From AWTP1-13 sp050248715 (GTDB taxonomy: Bacteria; Pseudomonadota; Alphaproteobacteria; Rhizobiales; Hyphomicrobiaceae): a stretch of 64,000 nt of DNA. Below are positions 54,439-62,647 of this stretch, one piece after another. The notes under the pieces were generated by a model, which was given only the letters and a program-made list of their open reading frames with translations, was not told the origin of the DNA and did not search any database. How positions within the stretch are numbered: the stretch's first letter is position 1; each line of letters starts with the position of its first letter. Position numbers and translations under genes: made by a program. The stretch is taken from the NCBI GenBank assembly GCA_050248715.1, contig JBFWRV010000004.1:62001-126000 (forward strand). Direction: 5' to 3'.

Positions 54439-55848
54439 TCAGGACCTCGTCAGGAGCTGCCGCACATCGCTGAGCCTGCCTGTGACGGCGGCGGCGACCG
54501 CCATCACCGGGCTCACCAGGTGCGTGCGGGCGCCTTTTCCTTGCCGCCCGACGAAGTTTCGATTTGACGTCGATGCGCAGCGATCGCCCGGCGCGACCAG
54601 GTCGCCGTTCATGCCGACGCACATGGAGCAACCCGGTTCGCGCCATTCGAAGCCGGCGCGCTTGAAGATGGCGTCGAGGCCCTCCATCTCGGCCTGCGCT
54701 TTCACGAGGCCTGATCCCGGCACAACCATTGTCGGCACGATCGCCTGCCGGCCGTCGGCTATCTTGGCAGCGGCGCGCAGGTCCTCGATGCGGCTGTTGG
54801 TGCAGGAGCCGATGAACACGCGGTTGACGGCGATCTGCGACAGCGGTTCGCCCGGAGCGAGGCCCATGTAGTCCAGCGCACGCTTCATGGCGTCGCGGCT
54901 CGCGGCATCGGGCGCCGCCGCAGGGTCGGGGACGGCACCGGTGATCGGTGCGGCGGCTTCGGGGCTGGTTCCCCATGTCACCATCGGCTCGATCTCCGCG
55001 GCGTCGAGATGCGCTTCGCGGTCGAAGCGGGCTTCGGGATCCGTCGGCAACAGGCGCCAGCCGGCCAGCGCCTTGTCCCAGTCGGTTCCCTTCGGCGCGT
55101 AGGGACGCCCGTGCAGATACCGGTAGGTCGTATCGTCGGGCGCCACCATGCCCGCGCGCGCGCCGGCCTCGATCGACATGTTGCAGACCGTCAGCCGCCC
55201 CTCCATGCTGAGATCGCGGATGGTCGACCCGGCATACTCGATGACGTGGCCGGTGCCACCGGCAGCGCTGATCTTGGCGATGATGGCGAGGATGACATCC
55301 TTTGCGTGCACGCCCGGAGCCAGCGTGCCGTCAACGGTCACGCGCATGTTCTTGGGCTTGTGCTGCCACAAGGTCTGGGTGGCCAGCACGTGGGCAACCT
55401 CCGACGCACCCACTCCGAAGGCCAGCGCGCCCACGGCCCCGTGCGTTGCCGTGTGACTGTCGCCGCAGACGATGACCATGCCGGGCTGGCTCAGACCCTG
55501 TTCCGGGCCGACCACATGAACGATGCCCTGGCGGCGATCGTTGAGGCCGAACAGGGTCACGCCGGCGGATCGCGCGTGAGCCTCCAGATCCTCCACCATG
55601 CCGCGGCGGCTCGGCTCGTTGATCGCGGCGAGCCCTCGACCCAGCGTCGACACGTAGTGGTCGGGCGTTGCGAAAGTGCGGTCCGGGCGGCGGACCGGAA
55701 GCTGCCTCGACTTGAGGGTGCGGAAGGCGTTGCTGGAGCCGTCGTGAACGAGATGGCGGTCGATATGCAGCAGGGTTGCCCCGTCAGCCCGCACCTGGAC
55801 GGCATGTGACGACCAGATCTTGTCGAATAACGTCGCGGGCTCCGCCAT
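54439..55848 (-). CDS. leuC: LeuC-like aconitase-family hydratase large subunit
   Basis: 469 aa, the bacterial LeuC length. Iron-sulfur ligands are Cys349 (FIGSCTNSRIEDL), Cys407 and Cys410 (EPGCSMCVGMNGD). CGDSHTATHGAVGALAFGVG (129-148) and NRNFVGRQGKGARTHLVSP are also typical. Compared with the usual biosynthetic pattern, HLVHDGSSNAF replaces HLVHEVTSPQAF and CVGMNGD replaces CLAMN.D, so it may be a paralogue. With leuD and the lyase gene it forms an operon (gaps 10 and 1 bases). It is expected to hydrate or isomerise a carboxylic acid. Confidence 0.93.
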   Translation of the reverse strand: MAEPATLFDKIWSSHAVQVRADGATLLHIDRHLVHDGSSNAFRTLKSRQLPVRRPDRTFATPDHYVSTLGRGLAAINEPSRRGMVEDLEAHARSAGVTLFGLNDRRQGIVHVVGPEQGLSQPGMVIVCGDSHTATHGAVGALAFGVGASEVAHVLATQTLWQHKPKNMRVTVDGTLAPGVHAKDVILAIIAKISAAGGTGHVIEYAGSTIRDLSMEGRLTVCNMSIEAGARAGMVAPDDTTYRYLHGRPYAPKGTDWDKALAGWRLLPTDPEARFDREAHLDAAEIEPMVTWGTSPEAAAPITGAVPDPAAAPDAASRDAMKRALDYMGLAPGEPLSQIAVNRVFIGSCTNSRIEDLRAAAKIADGRQAIVPTMVVPGSGLVKAQAEMEGLDAIFKRAGFEWREPGCSMCVGMNGDLVAPGDRCASTSNRNFVGRQGKGARTHLVSPVMAVAAAVTGRLSDVRQLLTRS

Positions 55849-55858
55849 CGGTCGCTCC

Positions 55859-56755
55859 TTACTCGGCAGCCTGCGATTGCTTCGCGGTCGAGGACGTTCC
55901 GGCGCTGAAGCGCTCGCTTACCGCATCCCACTGGTTCGCCCCGACCCGGCGGAACGCGTCGCGTACCGTCAAATTTGTATCGATGACGGGGTGCCGGCCC
56001 TTTGCTTTGAGCTCGGCGAGCAGCGCGTCACAGACGCCGATGACCGCTTTGAACAGAAGTCCCGGCACGATCGCGAGCTTGTAGCCGGCTCTTTGCGCGG
56101 CATCGAAAGCAATGTCCGGTGTCTTGCCGCGCCACACCACGTTGAGCAGGCACGGGCCCTTGACGAGACGCGGCACCGCCGTGATCTCCTCCACTGTCTG
56201 CGGCGCTTCGACAAACGCCATGTCGGCGCCGGCCCCTAAGGCGGCGTTGGCGCGCTTGATCGCCTCCTCGAAGCCGAGCACGGCGCGCGCGTCGGTGCGC
56301 GCGATGATCAGGAAGTCGGGGCTGTTCCGTGCTGCGACGGCCGCCCGCACCTTCGTCAGATACTCTTCCAGTGGCACGATGGTCTTGTTGTCCAGGTGCC
56401 CGCATTTCTTGGGAAAGCCCTGGTCCTCGATATGCAGGCCGGCCACGCCGCGCCGTTCGTATTCGCGGACCGTCCGCGTGGTATTGAGCTCGTTGCCATA
56501 GCCCGTATCGGCGTCGGCGATCACCGGCACATCGACGGCCGACGCCAGCCGGCCCGCGTTGTCGGCCATCTCCGACATCGTGACGAGCCCGTAATCGGGA
56601 TAGCCGAGGGTTGCCGCCGTGCCGGCGCCGGTCATGTAGACCGCGTCGAAGCCGGCCTGGGCTATTGTCCGCGCGGTGATGCAGTCGTAGGCGCCAGGGG
56701 CGACCAGCATGCCATCATTGCGCAAAAGTCGACGAAGCTTGGCAGCCGCGATCAT
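55859..56755 (-). CDS. ICL/PEPM-family C-C lyase (isocitrate lyase/2-methylisocitrate lyase/dimethylmalate lyase-like)
   Basis: 298 aa from the ATG at 56755, with TTTGGAGGATG upstream. Metal-site motif DADTGYGNELN at residues 81-91 and active-site loop EDQGFPKKCGHLD with catalytic Cys118 in K-K-C-G-H, the signature of the lyase branch. RTDARAVLGFEEAIKRA and FVEAPQTVEE follow. Lengths near 290-300 are typical of PrpB and dimethylmalate lyase, not of the long AceA. It heads the operon with leuC and leuD. The substrate is unproven; cleavage of a 2-hydroxy branched diacid is inferred. Confidence 0.93.
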   Translation of the reverse strand: MIAAAKLRRLLRNDGMLVAPGAYDCITARTIAQAGFDAVYMTGAGTAATLGYPDYGLVTMSEMADNAGRLASAVDVPVIADADTGYGNELNTTRTVREYERRGVAGLHIEDQGFPKKCGHLDNKTIVPLEEYLTKVRAAVAARNSPDFLIIARTDARAVLGFEEAIKRANAALGAGADMAFVEAPQTVEEITAVPRLVKGPCLLNVVWRGKTPDIAFDAAQRAGYKLAIVPGLLFKAVIGVCDALLAELKAKGRHPVIDTNLTVRDAFRRVGANQWDAVSERFSAGTSSTAKQSQAAE

Positions 56756-56959
56756 GAGGCATCCTCCAAACGGCATTTGTCGACAGGCATGATAGGGGAA
56801 ACGGCCGACGTCTTGCAAAAACCAATGCGTGGCCCCTTCTCTGCCGGTGGCGGCGCAGCGCCGATCCCCGTCCCGCGCATTCAACTTGCGTGGGCTCACG
56901 TCTCAGACCCGGCCGAAGTCGCACGCCTCGCGGTGCGCCGGGGGCGTGTCGCCGCTGCG

Positions 56960-57250
56960 CTACCTCAGCTGAAGAATAACCGAACCCTCAACGACCGTCG
57001 GCGGGCCCACCCCGAGGTCGCCGGCATTCTTCCCAATCCATTCCCTGGCGATGCGCATGCTCTCTTCGGTACCCGCCTTGTCCTCGCAGACCGTCACCGA
57101 CGCACCGCCATCCGTGGACTGAATGAGTGATTAGCTGACAAAGCCCTTTACTGGGCGGATCAGTCCCTCGACCTCGCTTTTGCGCTCCTGCAAGAGGTCG
57201 AGCAACTTCTTGGCACCGCCACCAGAGTAGATCCGTATGACGCCGTGCAT
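56960..57250 (-). pseudogene. Small conserved Rhizobiales-type protein interrupted by an in-frame stop
   Basis: ATG at 57250, with AAGGGAGGA upstream, starts MHGVIRIYSGGGAKKLLDLL and continues to FVS at codon 39. Codon 40 is TAA (57131-57133). The same frame then continues without interruption (SLIQSTDGGASVTVCEDKAG ... PPTVVEGSVILQLR) to a TAG at 56960-56962, giving a 96-residue product if codon 40 were sense. Family members I know of read FVSY at this place, so a single Tyr-to-stop change is likely. The family is small, uncharacterised and dimeric-barrel-like. It could be a pseudogene, a read-through product or a sequencing error. Confidence 0.75.
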
Positions 57251-57354
57251 CACTAGTCCTCCCTTTTTGGGATTGTAGCGGGAGCCTACGCCCCTTCCAG
57301 GCTGCCAACAAATCACAATGCCGGACATTCCCCGATCGTGATGCGACCCGTCGG

Positions 57355-57843
57355 CTACGCCACTCGCTGTCTTGGCGCGGGTCGGCGCCGCCCTCGCGCC
57401 TTTGGTTCGATCGTGGAATCCCAGACGGAAGTGTCGATAGGCCTACTCGGCGGCTCGGTCGCGGTGAAGTGCCCGACCGATACTGGATCGCTCGCCGGAA
57501 AGGTCTCCCTCAAGCCTTCATCGAGCAGCTCATCGAGATGCCGCGAATTCTCCCTGCCACCCTTTGCTCCCGACATGCGTACCAGCATGGCGAGCAGCGC
57601 CTCTGCCTGAGCGATCTCCTCGGGATCGTCGCCGTCGAGCTTTCCCGCCTGCTTCTGCTGCAGGAGCCACGCCAGCTTTTCCGATGGAGTGCCGGCTATA
57701 TGCGCCATGATGAGGTCGGCGATCCGGGGCAAGGGGCGCCCTTCGATCTCGGCAGACCTGCGCCCATGCGACCGCTTCTCGGCCGCCAGAAACATCGGCC
57801 ACTCGCGCATCTTCGCGCGCGACGGGGTCTTCGGCTCGCCCAC
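57355..57843 (-). CDS. Hypothetical protein with TFPASDPVS motif
   Basis: 162 aa from GTG 57843, with ATGGAGTCG upstream; an internal ATG at 57810 is possible. It is hydrophilic, with no signal or membrane helix. The central part is helical and charged (LPRIADLIMAHIAGTPSEKL, QQKQAGKLDGDDPEEIAQAE). The motif LDEGLRETFPASDPVSVGHF near residues 110-129 recurs in small Rhizobiales proteins. Function is not known. Confidence 0.65.
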   Translation of the reverse strand: MGEPKTPSRAKMREWPMFLAAEKRSHGRRSAEIEGRPLPRIADLIMAHIAGTPSEKLAWLLQQKQAGKLDGDDPEEIAQAEALLAMLVRMSGAKGGRENSRHLDELLDEGLRETFPASDPVSVGHFTATEPPSRPIDTSVWDSTIEPKARGRRRPAPRQRVA

Positions 57844-58061
57844 GGCACGACTCCATTACCCGGTGTGCCACCTGTGCCACTCTACCCCATCTCCTCGCGA
57901 ACGTCCCCCGACGCGGACGCATCTGCCGGTCTGGGCTCGATGCGGCCGCGCGGCACCCTTGACGGGTCGCCTCGAGGCCCGGTTACCTTGGCGCGCAAAG
58001 GCCCCAAGGCAATCCGCGCGCGCGGTGCACGGTGGGCGGAGAGCCTACCGGGAGGAAGCCT

Positions 58062-59045
58062 GTGCATCTCTTGGGCGCCGTGCTCGCAGTTCTCTCTGCC
58101 GCGACCTTCGCCCTGACGAACGCCACCGCTCGCCGGGGCGTGATTACCGGCACGCCCGTGCAAGGGATGGTCATCAGCATCCCCGTTGGCCTGCTGGGAT
58201 TTCTGATCGTCGCGTTCCTGACAGGGGCTCTTGAAGGTTTGGGCCGATTCACCGCTTCGGCCGTGGCGTCTCTGTCGGCTGCCGGCCTTCTGCATTTCGT
58301 GCTGGGCCGGTACTGCAACTACCGAGCAAGCCAAGCGGCCGGCGTGAATCTGACCGCACCCGTGCTTCAGCTCAACTCCGTGGTCACCCTCATCCTGGCC
58401 GTGATCGCGCTGCGCGAGCCGTGCACGATGCTGCAGGTCGCCGGGGGCGTTCTAATGGTCGCCGGCTCGCTCCTGACCCAGCGCGCGTCGCAGCCCAGCG
58501 CCTCGAGCAAGCCGCATGACGCTCCGGCCTTCACGCCCCGTGTCGCCGCGGGCTTTTTCTTTGCCGCGATCGCCGCGCTGATGTACGGCACGACGCCCAT
58601 CATCGTCCGCCAGGCGCTCCAGGATGCCGGGCCTCTCAGCGGCGTGGTGGGGGGCTCGGTCGCCTACGGAGCAGCGACGGTGGCAGTTGCCGTCGGCCTG
58701 CTCATCCCACCCTTGCGCCGCAACGTGATGCAAGTCACCAGTGAGAATGCGCGCTGGTTCGTCTACTCCGGCATCTTCGTGGCGGCGGCGCAAGGCTTCC
58801 TCTATTCCGCCCTCGCCGTCGCCCCCATCATGCTCGTCGCGCCGCTGCTGCAACTCTCCCTGGTCTTCCGGTTTCTTTTCGCGCTGCTGCTCAACCCCAA
58901 CCATGAGATCTTTGGTGTGCTCGTCGTGGTCGGCTCGATCGTCTCGATCCTGGGCGCCTCCGCCATAGCCGTCGACACGCAGCTCATTCTGCACGCGCTC
59001 GCCATTCCTGAACCGCTCGCCCACTTTTTGCGCTCGCAGCTGTAG
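58062..59045 (+). CDS. DMT-superfamily (EamA) transporter
   Basis: 327 aa from GTG 58062, preceded by CGGGAGGAAG. It has ten predicted helices in two EamA repeats: VHLLGAVLAVLSAATFALTN to AGGVLMVAGSLLTQ, then AAGFFFAAIAALMYGTTPII to VVVGSIVSILGASAIAV. A central hydrophilic linker (about 145-165, SQPSASSKPHDAP) joins the halves. Family members export amino acids or metabolites; the substrate is unknown. Confidence 0.87.
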   Translation: MHLLGAVLAVLSAATFALTNATARRGVITGTPVQGMVISIPVGLLGFLIVAFLTGALEGLGRFTASAVASLSAAGLLHFVLGRYCNYRASQAAGVNLTAPVLQLNSVVTLILAVIALREPCTMLQVAGGVLMVAGSLLTQRASQPSASSKPHDAPAFTPRVAAGFFFAAIAALMYGTTPIIVRQALQDAGPLSGVVGGSVAYGAATVAVAVGLLIPPLRRNVMQVTSENARWFVYSGIFVAAAQGFLYSALAVAPIMLVAPLLQLSLVFRFLFALLLNPNHEIFGVLVVVGSIVSILGASAIAVDTQLILHALAIPEPLAHFLRSQL

Positions 59046-59252
59046 CCGGGTCTTGCGGTGCGCGTGCGCCATCGCCGGCGTCCGGACGGCCTCAAAGGGC
59101 TGGCGGCGCGGCTGACTCCTGGAACTGCTCGCGCTTGCCGCGCCCACGAGCCGTCGGAAACCCCTTGTGCTTGTGGGCTCAAGCGCCGTGATTGGCGTGA
59201 CCCACCTGCGTGCGCCCATTAAGAATAGGTTCCGCACATGTGAGGGTTATGT

Positions 59253-59846
59253 ATGCGAGTGCTGGTCGTTTTTTCGCATCCGCTCGAGGATAGCTATGGC
59301 GCCGCTCTCCGCGACGCGGTCATCCAATCACTCAAGGAGGGTGGCCACACAGTTGATCTCTGTGACCTCTATCGCGAGGCATTCGATCCTGTGCTTTCAG
59401 CGCGCGAGCGGCGGATGTACCGGGATACGGCCAGCAACGCTGATGACGTCATTGAGCATGTGCAACGCCTCCGGCGAGCTGAGGGTGTCGTCTTTGTGTT
59501 CCCCTCGTGGTGGTATGGGATGCCTGCCATCCTAAAGGGGTATTTCGATCGCATCTGGCTGCCTGGTGTAGCCTTTGATTTTGGGCCGCAGGCGATAGTT
59601 CCATTGTTGACGAACATACGCCTCTTCGGCGCAGTGACGACGACCGGCGCACCTGAATGGTTCACGCGCTTCTATGTGGGAAACCCCTCGCGCAAGGTGA
59701 TGATGCGCGGACTGGCGCGATTGATGGTCGCGCGTGACGCTGAGCGGATATGGCTTGCGCTCTACGGTATGGAGAAAGCGTCCGCGGTCACGCGCGCCGC
59801 GTTCATTGAACGTGTCCGCCAACGCTTTAGCCGGATCAAGCCTTGA
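59253..59846 (+). CDS. NAD(P)H-dependent oxidoreductase, flavodoxin fold (KefF/MdaB-like)
   Basis: 197 aa. MRVLVVFSHPLEDSYGAALR is the FMN/FAD phosphate-binding start of the DT-diaphorase group. VFVFPSWWYGMPAILKGYFD (about residues 78-97) is the characteristic W-W-x-x-P-A-x-L-K-G motif. The enzyme is predicted to reduce quinones with NAD(P)H. The C-terminus is basic and short. It is monocistronic by spacing. Confidence 0.9.
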   Translation: MRVLVVFSHPLEDSYGAALRDAVIQSLKEGGHTVDLCDLYREAFDPVLSARERRMYRDTASNADDVIEHVQRLRRAEGVVFVFPSWWYGMPAILKGYFDRIWLPGVAFDFGPQAIVPLLTNIRLFGAVTTTGAPEWFTRFYVGNPSRKVMMRGLARLMVARDAERIWLALYGMEKASAVTRAAFIERVRQRFSRIKP

Positions 59847-60122
59847 CGCGTGCGCGCTGCTTGCTGCGCTGCATGAGCCCGGCCTTGGCATGAACCCACC
59901 GTGTGAGCCGGCGGAGGCCCACGTAAAGGAAGGGAGCGGTGTTACATTGAATGTTCTGATCGCGCGGGAGAGGAGCCATAACAGTTCTCTGGGGGAGCAG
60001 CGCCTCCCGGCGCGGTTGCCAAGCGATGCCGGCCCGCAACGACTGAGGCCACGCTTCCATTCATCCGTGCCGTGCCCTAGAGTTTCGCACCTTGCGATCG
60101 GCTGTTCCCACGACAGGTTTCC

Positions 60123-61046
60123 ATGATGCCTGACGGCCACCGAGCGAGGACGGTAACGGAGACCCTACGGCCGTATCGCTGGCGCATCGCGTTCACCTAT
60201 GCGCTCACCGTCATCGAGGACCTGCTGGAGCTGTCCTATCCGTGGGCCACGGGACTCGCGATCAACGGCCTGCTGGCGCAGGATTATCGAATGATCGCGC
60301 CCGTGATGATCGCGTGGGTGCTGCACACCGCGATCGGCTGCGGGCGGCAGATGTACGACACGCGGCTCTACACCGAGGTCTACAACACCATCGTCACCGA
60401 TACGGTGCTGCGCCAGCGCCAATCGGGAATCGAGCCGACAAAGGTGGCGGCACGCTCCGCCATGTCGCGTGAGTTCGTGACCTTCTTCGAGAAGGACATG
60501 CCGGTTGTGCTGAACACGACGGTGAGCATCATCGGCTCAGCCGCCATCCTGTTCTACTACGACCTCGTGATCGGCGCGGTCGCCGCCCTGCTCTTCGTTC
60601 CCGTCGCGATCATCAACCGCCGCTACATGCGGCGTTCCCTGATGCTCAACGAACGTCTCAACAACCAGCTCGAGCACGAGGTGCAGGTGATCGAGGCGGC
60701 GCAGGAAGGGACCGTCACCCATCATTTTGCCGAGGTGCGCACGTGGCGCATCAAGCTCTCAGATGCCGATGCCTTCAACTGGACTGCGATCGAAGCCCTG
60801 TCGATCCTGGTGTTCCTCCTGGTGCTGCTGCGTGTGGCGTATATGCCAAACGCGGACGTCGGCACCATCTTCGCCATCTTCGTCTATGTCTGGCGCCTGA
60901 TGGAAAAGCTCGACATGATTCCGCAGATCGTCCAGCAGCTCATGCGGCTCAAGGACATCCGTCGCCGCATCGAGGCCGGGGCCTCGGTCGAAGCCGTCGG
61001 TGAGCAGATCCAGCGCACCGGCAGCGAAAAGCGCGGGCCGCCCTGA
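60123..61046 (+). CDS. ABC transporter six-transmembrane-domain protein without ATPase domain
   Basis: 307 aa. Helices visible include WRIAFTYALTVIEDLLEL, MIAPVMIAWVLHTAIGC, VVLNTTVSIIGSAAILFYYD, IGAVAALLFVPVAIINRRYM and LSILVFLLVLLRVAYMP, ordered as in ABC exporter membrane domains. EKDMPVVLNTTVSI and TVTHHFAEVRTWRIKLSDAD also resemble the ABC_membrane_3 family. No Walker motifs are present and no separate ATPase gene follows. Such TMD-only proteins are known as a family with unclear function. Confidence 0.8.
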   Translation: MMPDGHRARTVTETLRPYRWRIAFTYALTVIEDLLELSYPWATGLAINGLLAQDYRMIAPVMIAWVLHTAIGCGRQMYDTRLYTEVYNTIVTDTVLRQRQSGIEPTKVAARSAMSREFVTFFEKDMPVVLNTTVSIIGSAAILFYYDLVIGAVAALLFVPVAIINRRYMRRSLMLNERLNNQLEHEVQVIEAAQEGTVTHHFAEVRTWRIKLSDADAFNWTAIEALSILVFLLVLLRVAYMPNADVGTIFAIFVYVWRLMEKLDMIPQIVQQLMRLKDIRRRIEAGASVEAVGEQIQRTGSEKRGPP

Positions 61047-61363
61047 CGGCATCCAGACCAACCGAAGCGGCCTTGCGGACTGGGGCGCATCTGCGCCGGC
61101 TGGTAATCGGGCGCAATCGCCTTGATGCCCTTCATGCGGCCGATCGCCTTGCCAGCCATGGCCGTGGTGGGTCGATAAGCGAGGCGAGCGGCGTGACAAA
61201 CGGGCAACGACACGACGAAAACCGATAGAACGAGCGACCGACGGGGTCCCTTGGCGCCCTGGCTATGTTTGATTGATCGGGTCGCGGATCTGTCAGGCAG
61301 CGACCGCCGTCCGCGCGACTCCGGAAGCTCTTTGGTTGCGGGAATGCGTGCTTGGGGGTGCAA
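61047..61363. other. Intergenic region without a recognisable gene
   Basis: About 317 bases between the ABC membrane protein and the transpeptidase-like gene. The frames here have no family resemblance and no strong hairpin was seen. It should contain the promoter of the transpeptidase-like gene. Confidence 0.45.
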
Positions 61364-62554
61364 ATGCGCGCATCGTCATCTTGGCTTTGGATCATTGCGC
61401 TTGTCATCGTCACGTCTCTTGCCGTTGCCGGAAGCGCGGCAATCGCATTCGCGGCCGAGGCGGGCCCGGATAGGGACGCGAGCTGTCGGATACCATTCGA
61501 GACCCTGAAGGACCCGAAATCGGGGGAATTCTTCCCGCTGTCGGCTGCACGCAATGAGAACGCCAGGCTCCCGGAGAGCCTGCGCCAGCGATACATCGTC
61601 GCCGACCTGAGCTCGACGGACGAGAACGGCTATTGTCGCGGCGTGCGGGAGCACTTCACGCCCGTGGGTGAGCTGAGCGAATTCCCCCGGCTGCGAGCGA
61701 TCGCGGCCGCGCGCGAGGTGGATGTGGTCTCATTGGCGAACACCCCTGTCGACATCCTGCTCGTGTCCGAACGGAGGCCCGGCGACCCCGCCGGTCTCGC
61801 GCTGGAACTCGAGGATCTCAAGAACTATCTCCAGCAGGTTCAACGTCATAGAACGGATCCCTTGGTCAGGCCTGCCGTGTTCAGCGGCTATTGCGTCGGA
61901 CAGACGCTCAACCTCTGCGAGATCGTCAACGGACAGCCGACGCTCGTCTATCGCTTCGTAACGTCTTCGGGTCGGTGGCTGCCGCCGCTCTACCGTTATT
62001 ACGCGCCCATCAACTTCATCAAATCGCGGAGTTGGAGCTCGGATCGCAGATACACTCCTGCCGATGCGCGACGCGACGCGCGCATGGGCGGCGGCTCGGC
62101 CGCGATCGTCCCCTTCGCCAACGGCGGCAATCCGATCGAAATGCCGAATTTCCTGCACTTCCTGCCCATGCCCGGCTACCCGGCGGAGACCGCGAACGGT
62201 ATCCATCAGATTGCAGGGGGCCTCGACTCCGGCGGAACGTTCGGCGCTCCGGTGAGTCTGGGGTGCATCCGTCTCGGCAAGTTCCAGGCGAAGCTCGCTC
62301 GCTGGTGGACACCGACCCAGGCGAAGCTCTTTGTGCACTTCGAGCCGAACCGGTACCGCAAGTTTGGCATCGCCGCCACCGGCAAGGCGCGCGGGTTCCA
62401 AAATCCAGATAAGGCGAAAATCGAGACCGCTGCAGCGACGGAGCGGGCGACATCGCGCACCCACCCGAGCCGCCCAAAGAGCAAGAGCGCGCCAACGGGC
62501 AGTTCGGACGCGCAGTTTCGCCTTTTTCCCTTTGCTTCAATCTTTTGGAACTGA
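61364..62554 (+). CDS. L,D-transpeptidase (YkuD)-like exported protein
   Basis: 396 aa from the ATG at 61364, with TTGGGGGTG upstream. An N-terminal hydrophobic segment (WLWIIALVIVTSLAVAGSAA) is a signal or anchor. The YkuD-like region spans about residues 170-335 with His281 in NGIHQIAGGLDSGG and Cys301 in APVSLGCIRLGK. The canonical S-H-G-C motif reads S-L-G-C here. The region before (about 40-170) is unassigned, and the tail after residue 350 is basic and low-complexity. A role in peptidoglycan cross-linking is inferred from the fold; the altered motif leaves activity uncertain. Confidence 0.8.
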   Translation: MRASSSWLWIIALVIVTSLAVAGSAAIAFAAEAGPDRDASCRIPFETLKDPKSGEFFPLSAARNENARLPESLRQRYIVADLSSTDENGYCRGVREHFTPVGELSEFPRLRAIAAAREVDVVSLANTPVDILLVSERRPGDPAGLALELEDLKNYLQQVQRHRTDPLVRPAVFSGYCVGQTLNLCEIVNGQPTLVYRFVTSSGRWLPPLYRYYAPINFIKSRSWSSDRRYTPADARRDARMGGGSAAIVPFANGGNPIEMPNFLHFLPMPGYPAETANGIHQIAGGLDSGGTFGAPVSLGCIRLGKFQAKLARWWTPTQAKLFVHFEPNRYRKFGIAATGKARGFQNPDKAKIETAAATERATSRTHPSRPKSKSAPTGSSDAQFRLFPFASIFWN

Positions 62555-62647
62555 TCGCACGCTCCGGAACGGCATCGAATGGTCAGCCGCCCGCGCGGCA
62601 CCATATCCGCGGCACCATATCAATGACTTGGCATGCGCATCCGTTTG

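Noticed and set aside
60884..61363. Minus-strand frame of 159 codons near the ABC membrane gene
   Set aside because: Half is antisense to the membrane gene and the rest has no motif or ribosome site.
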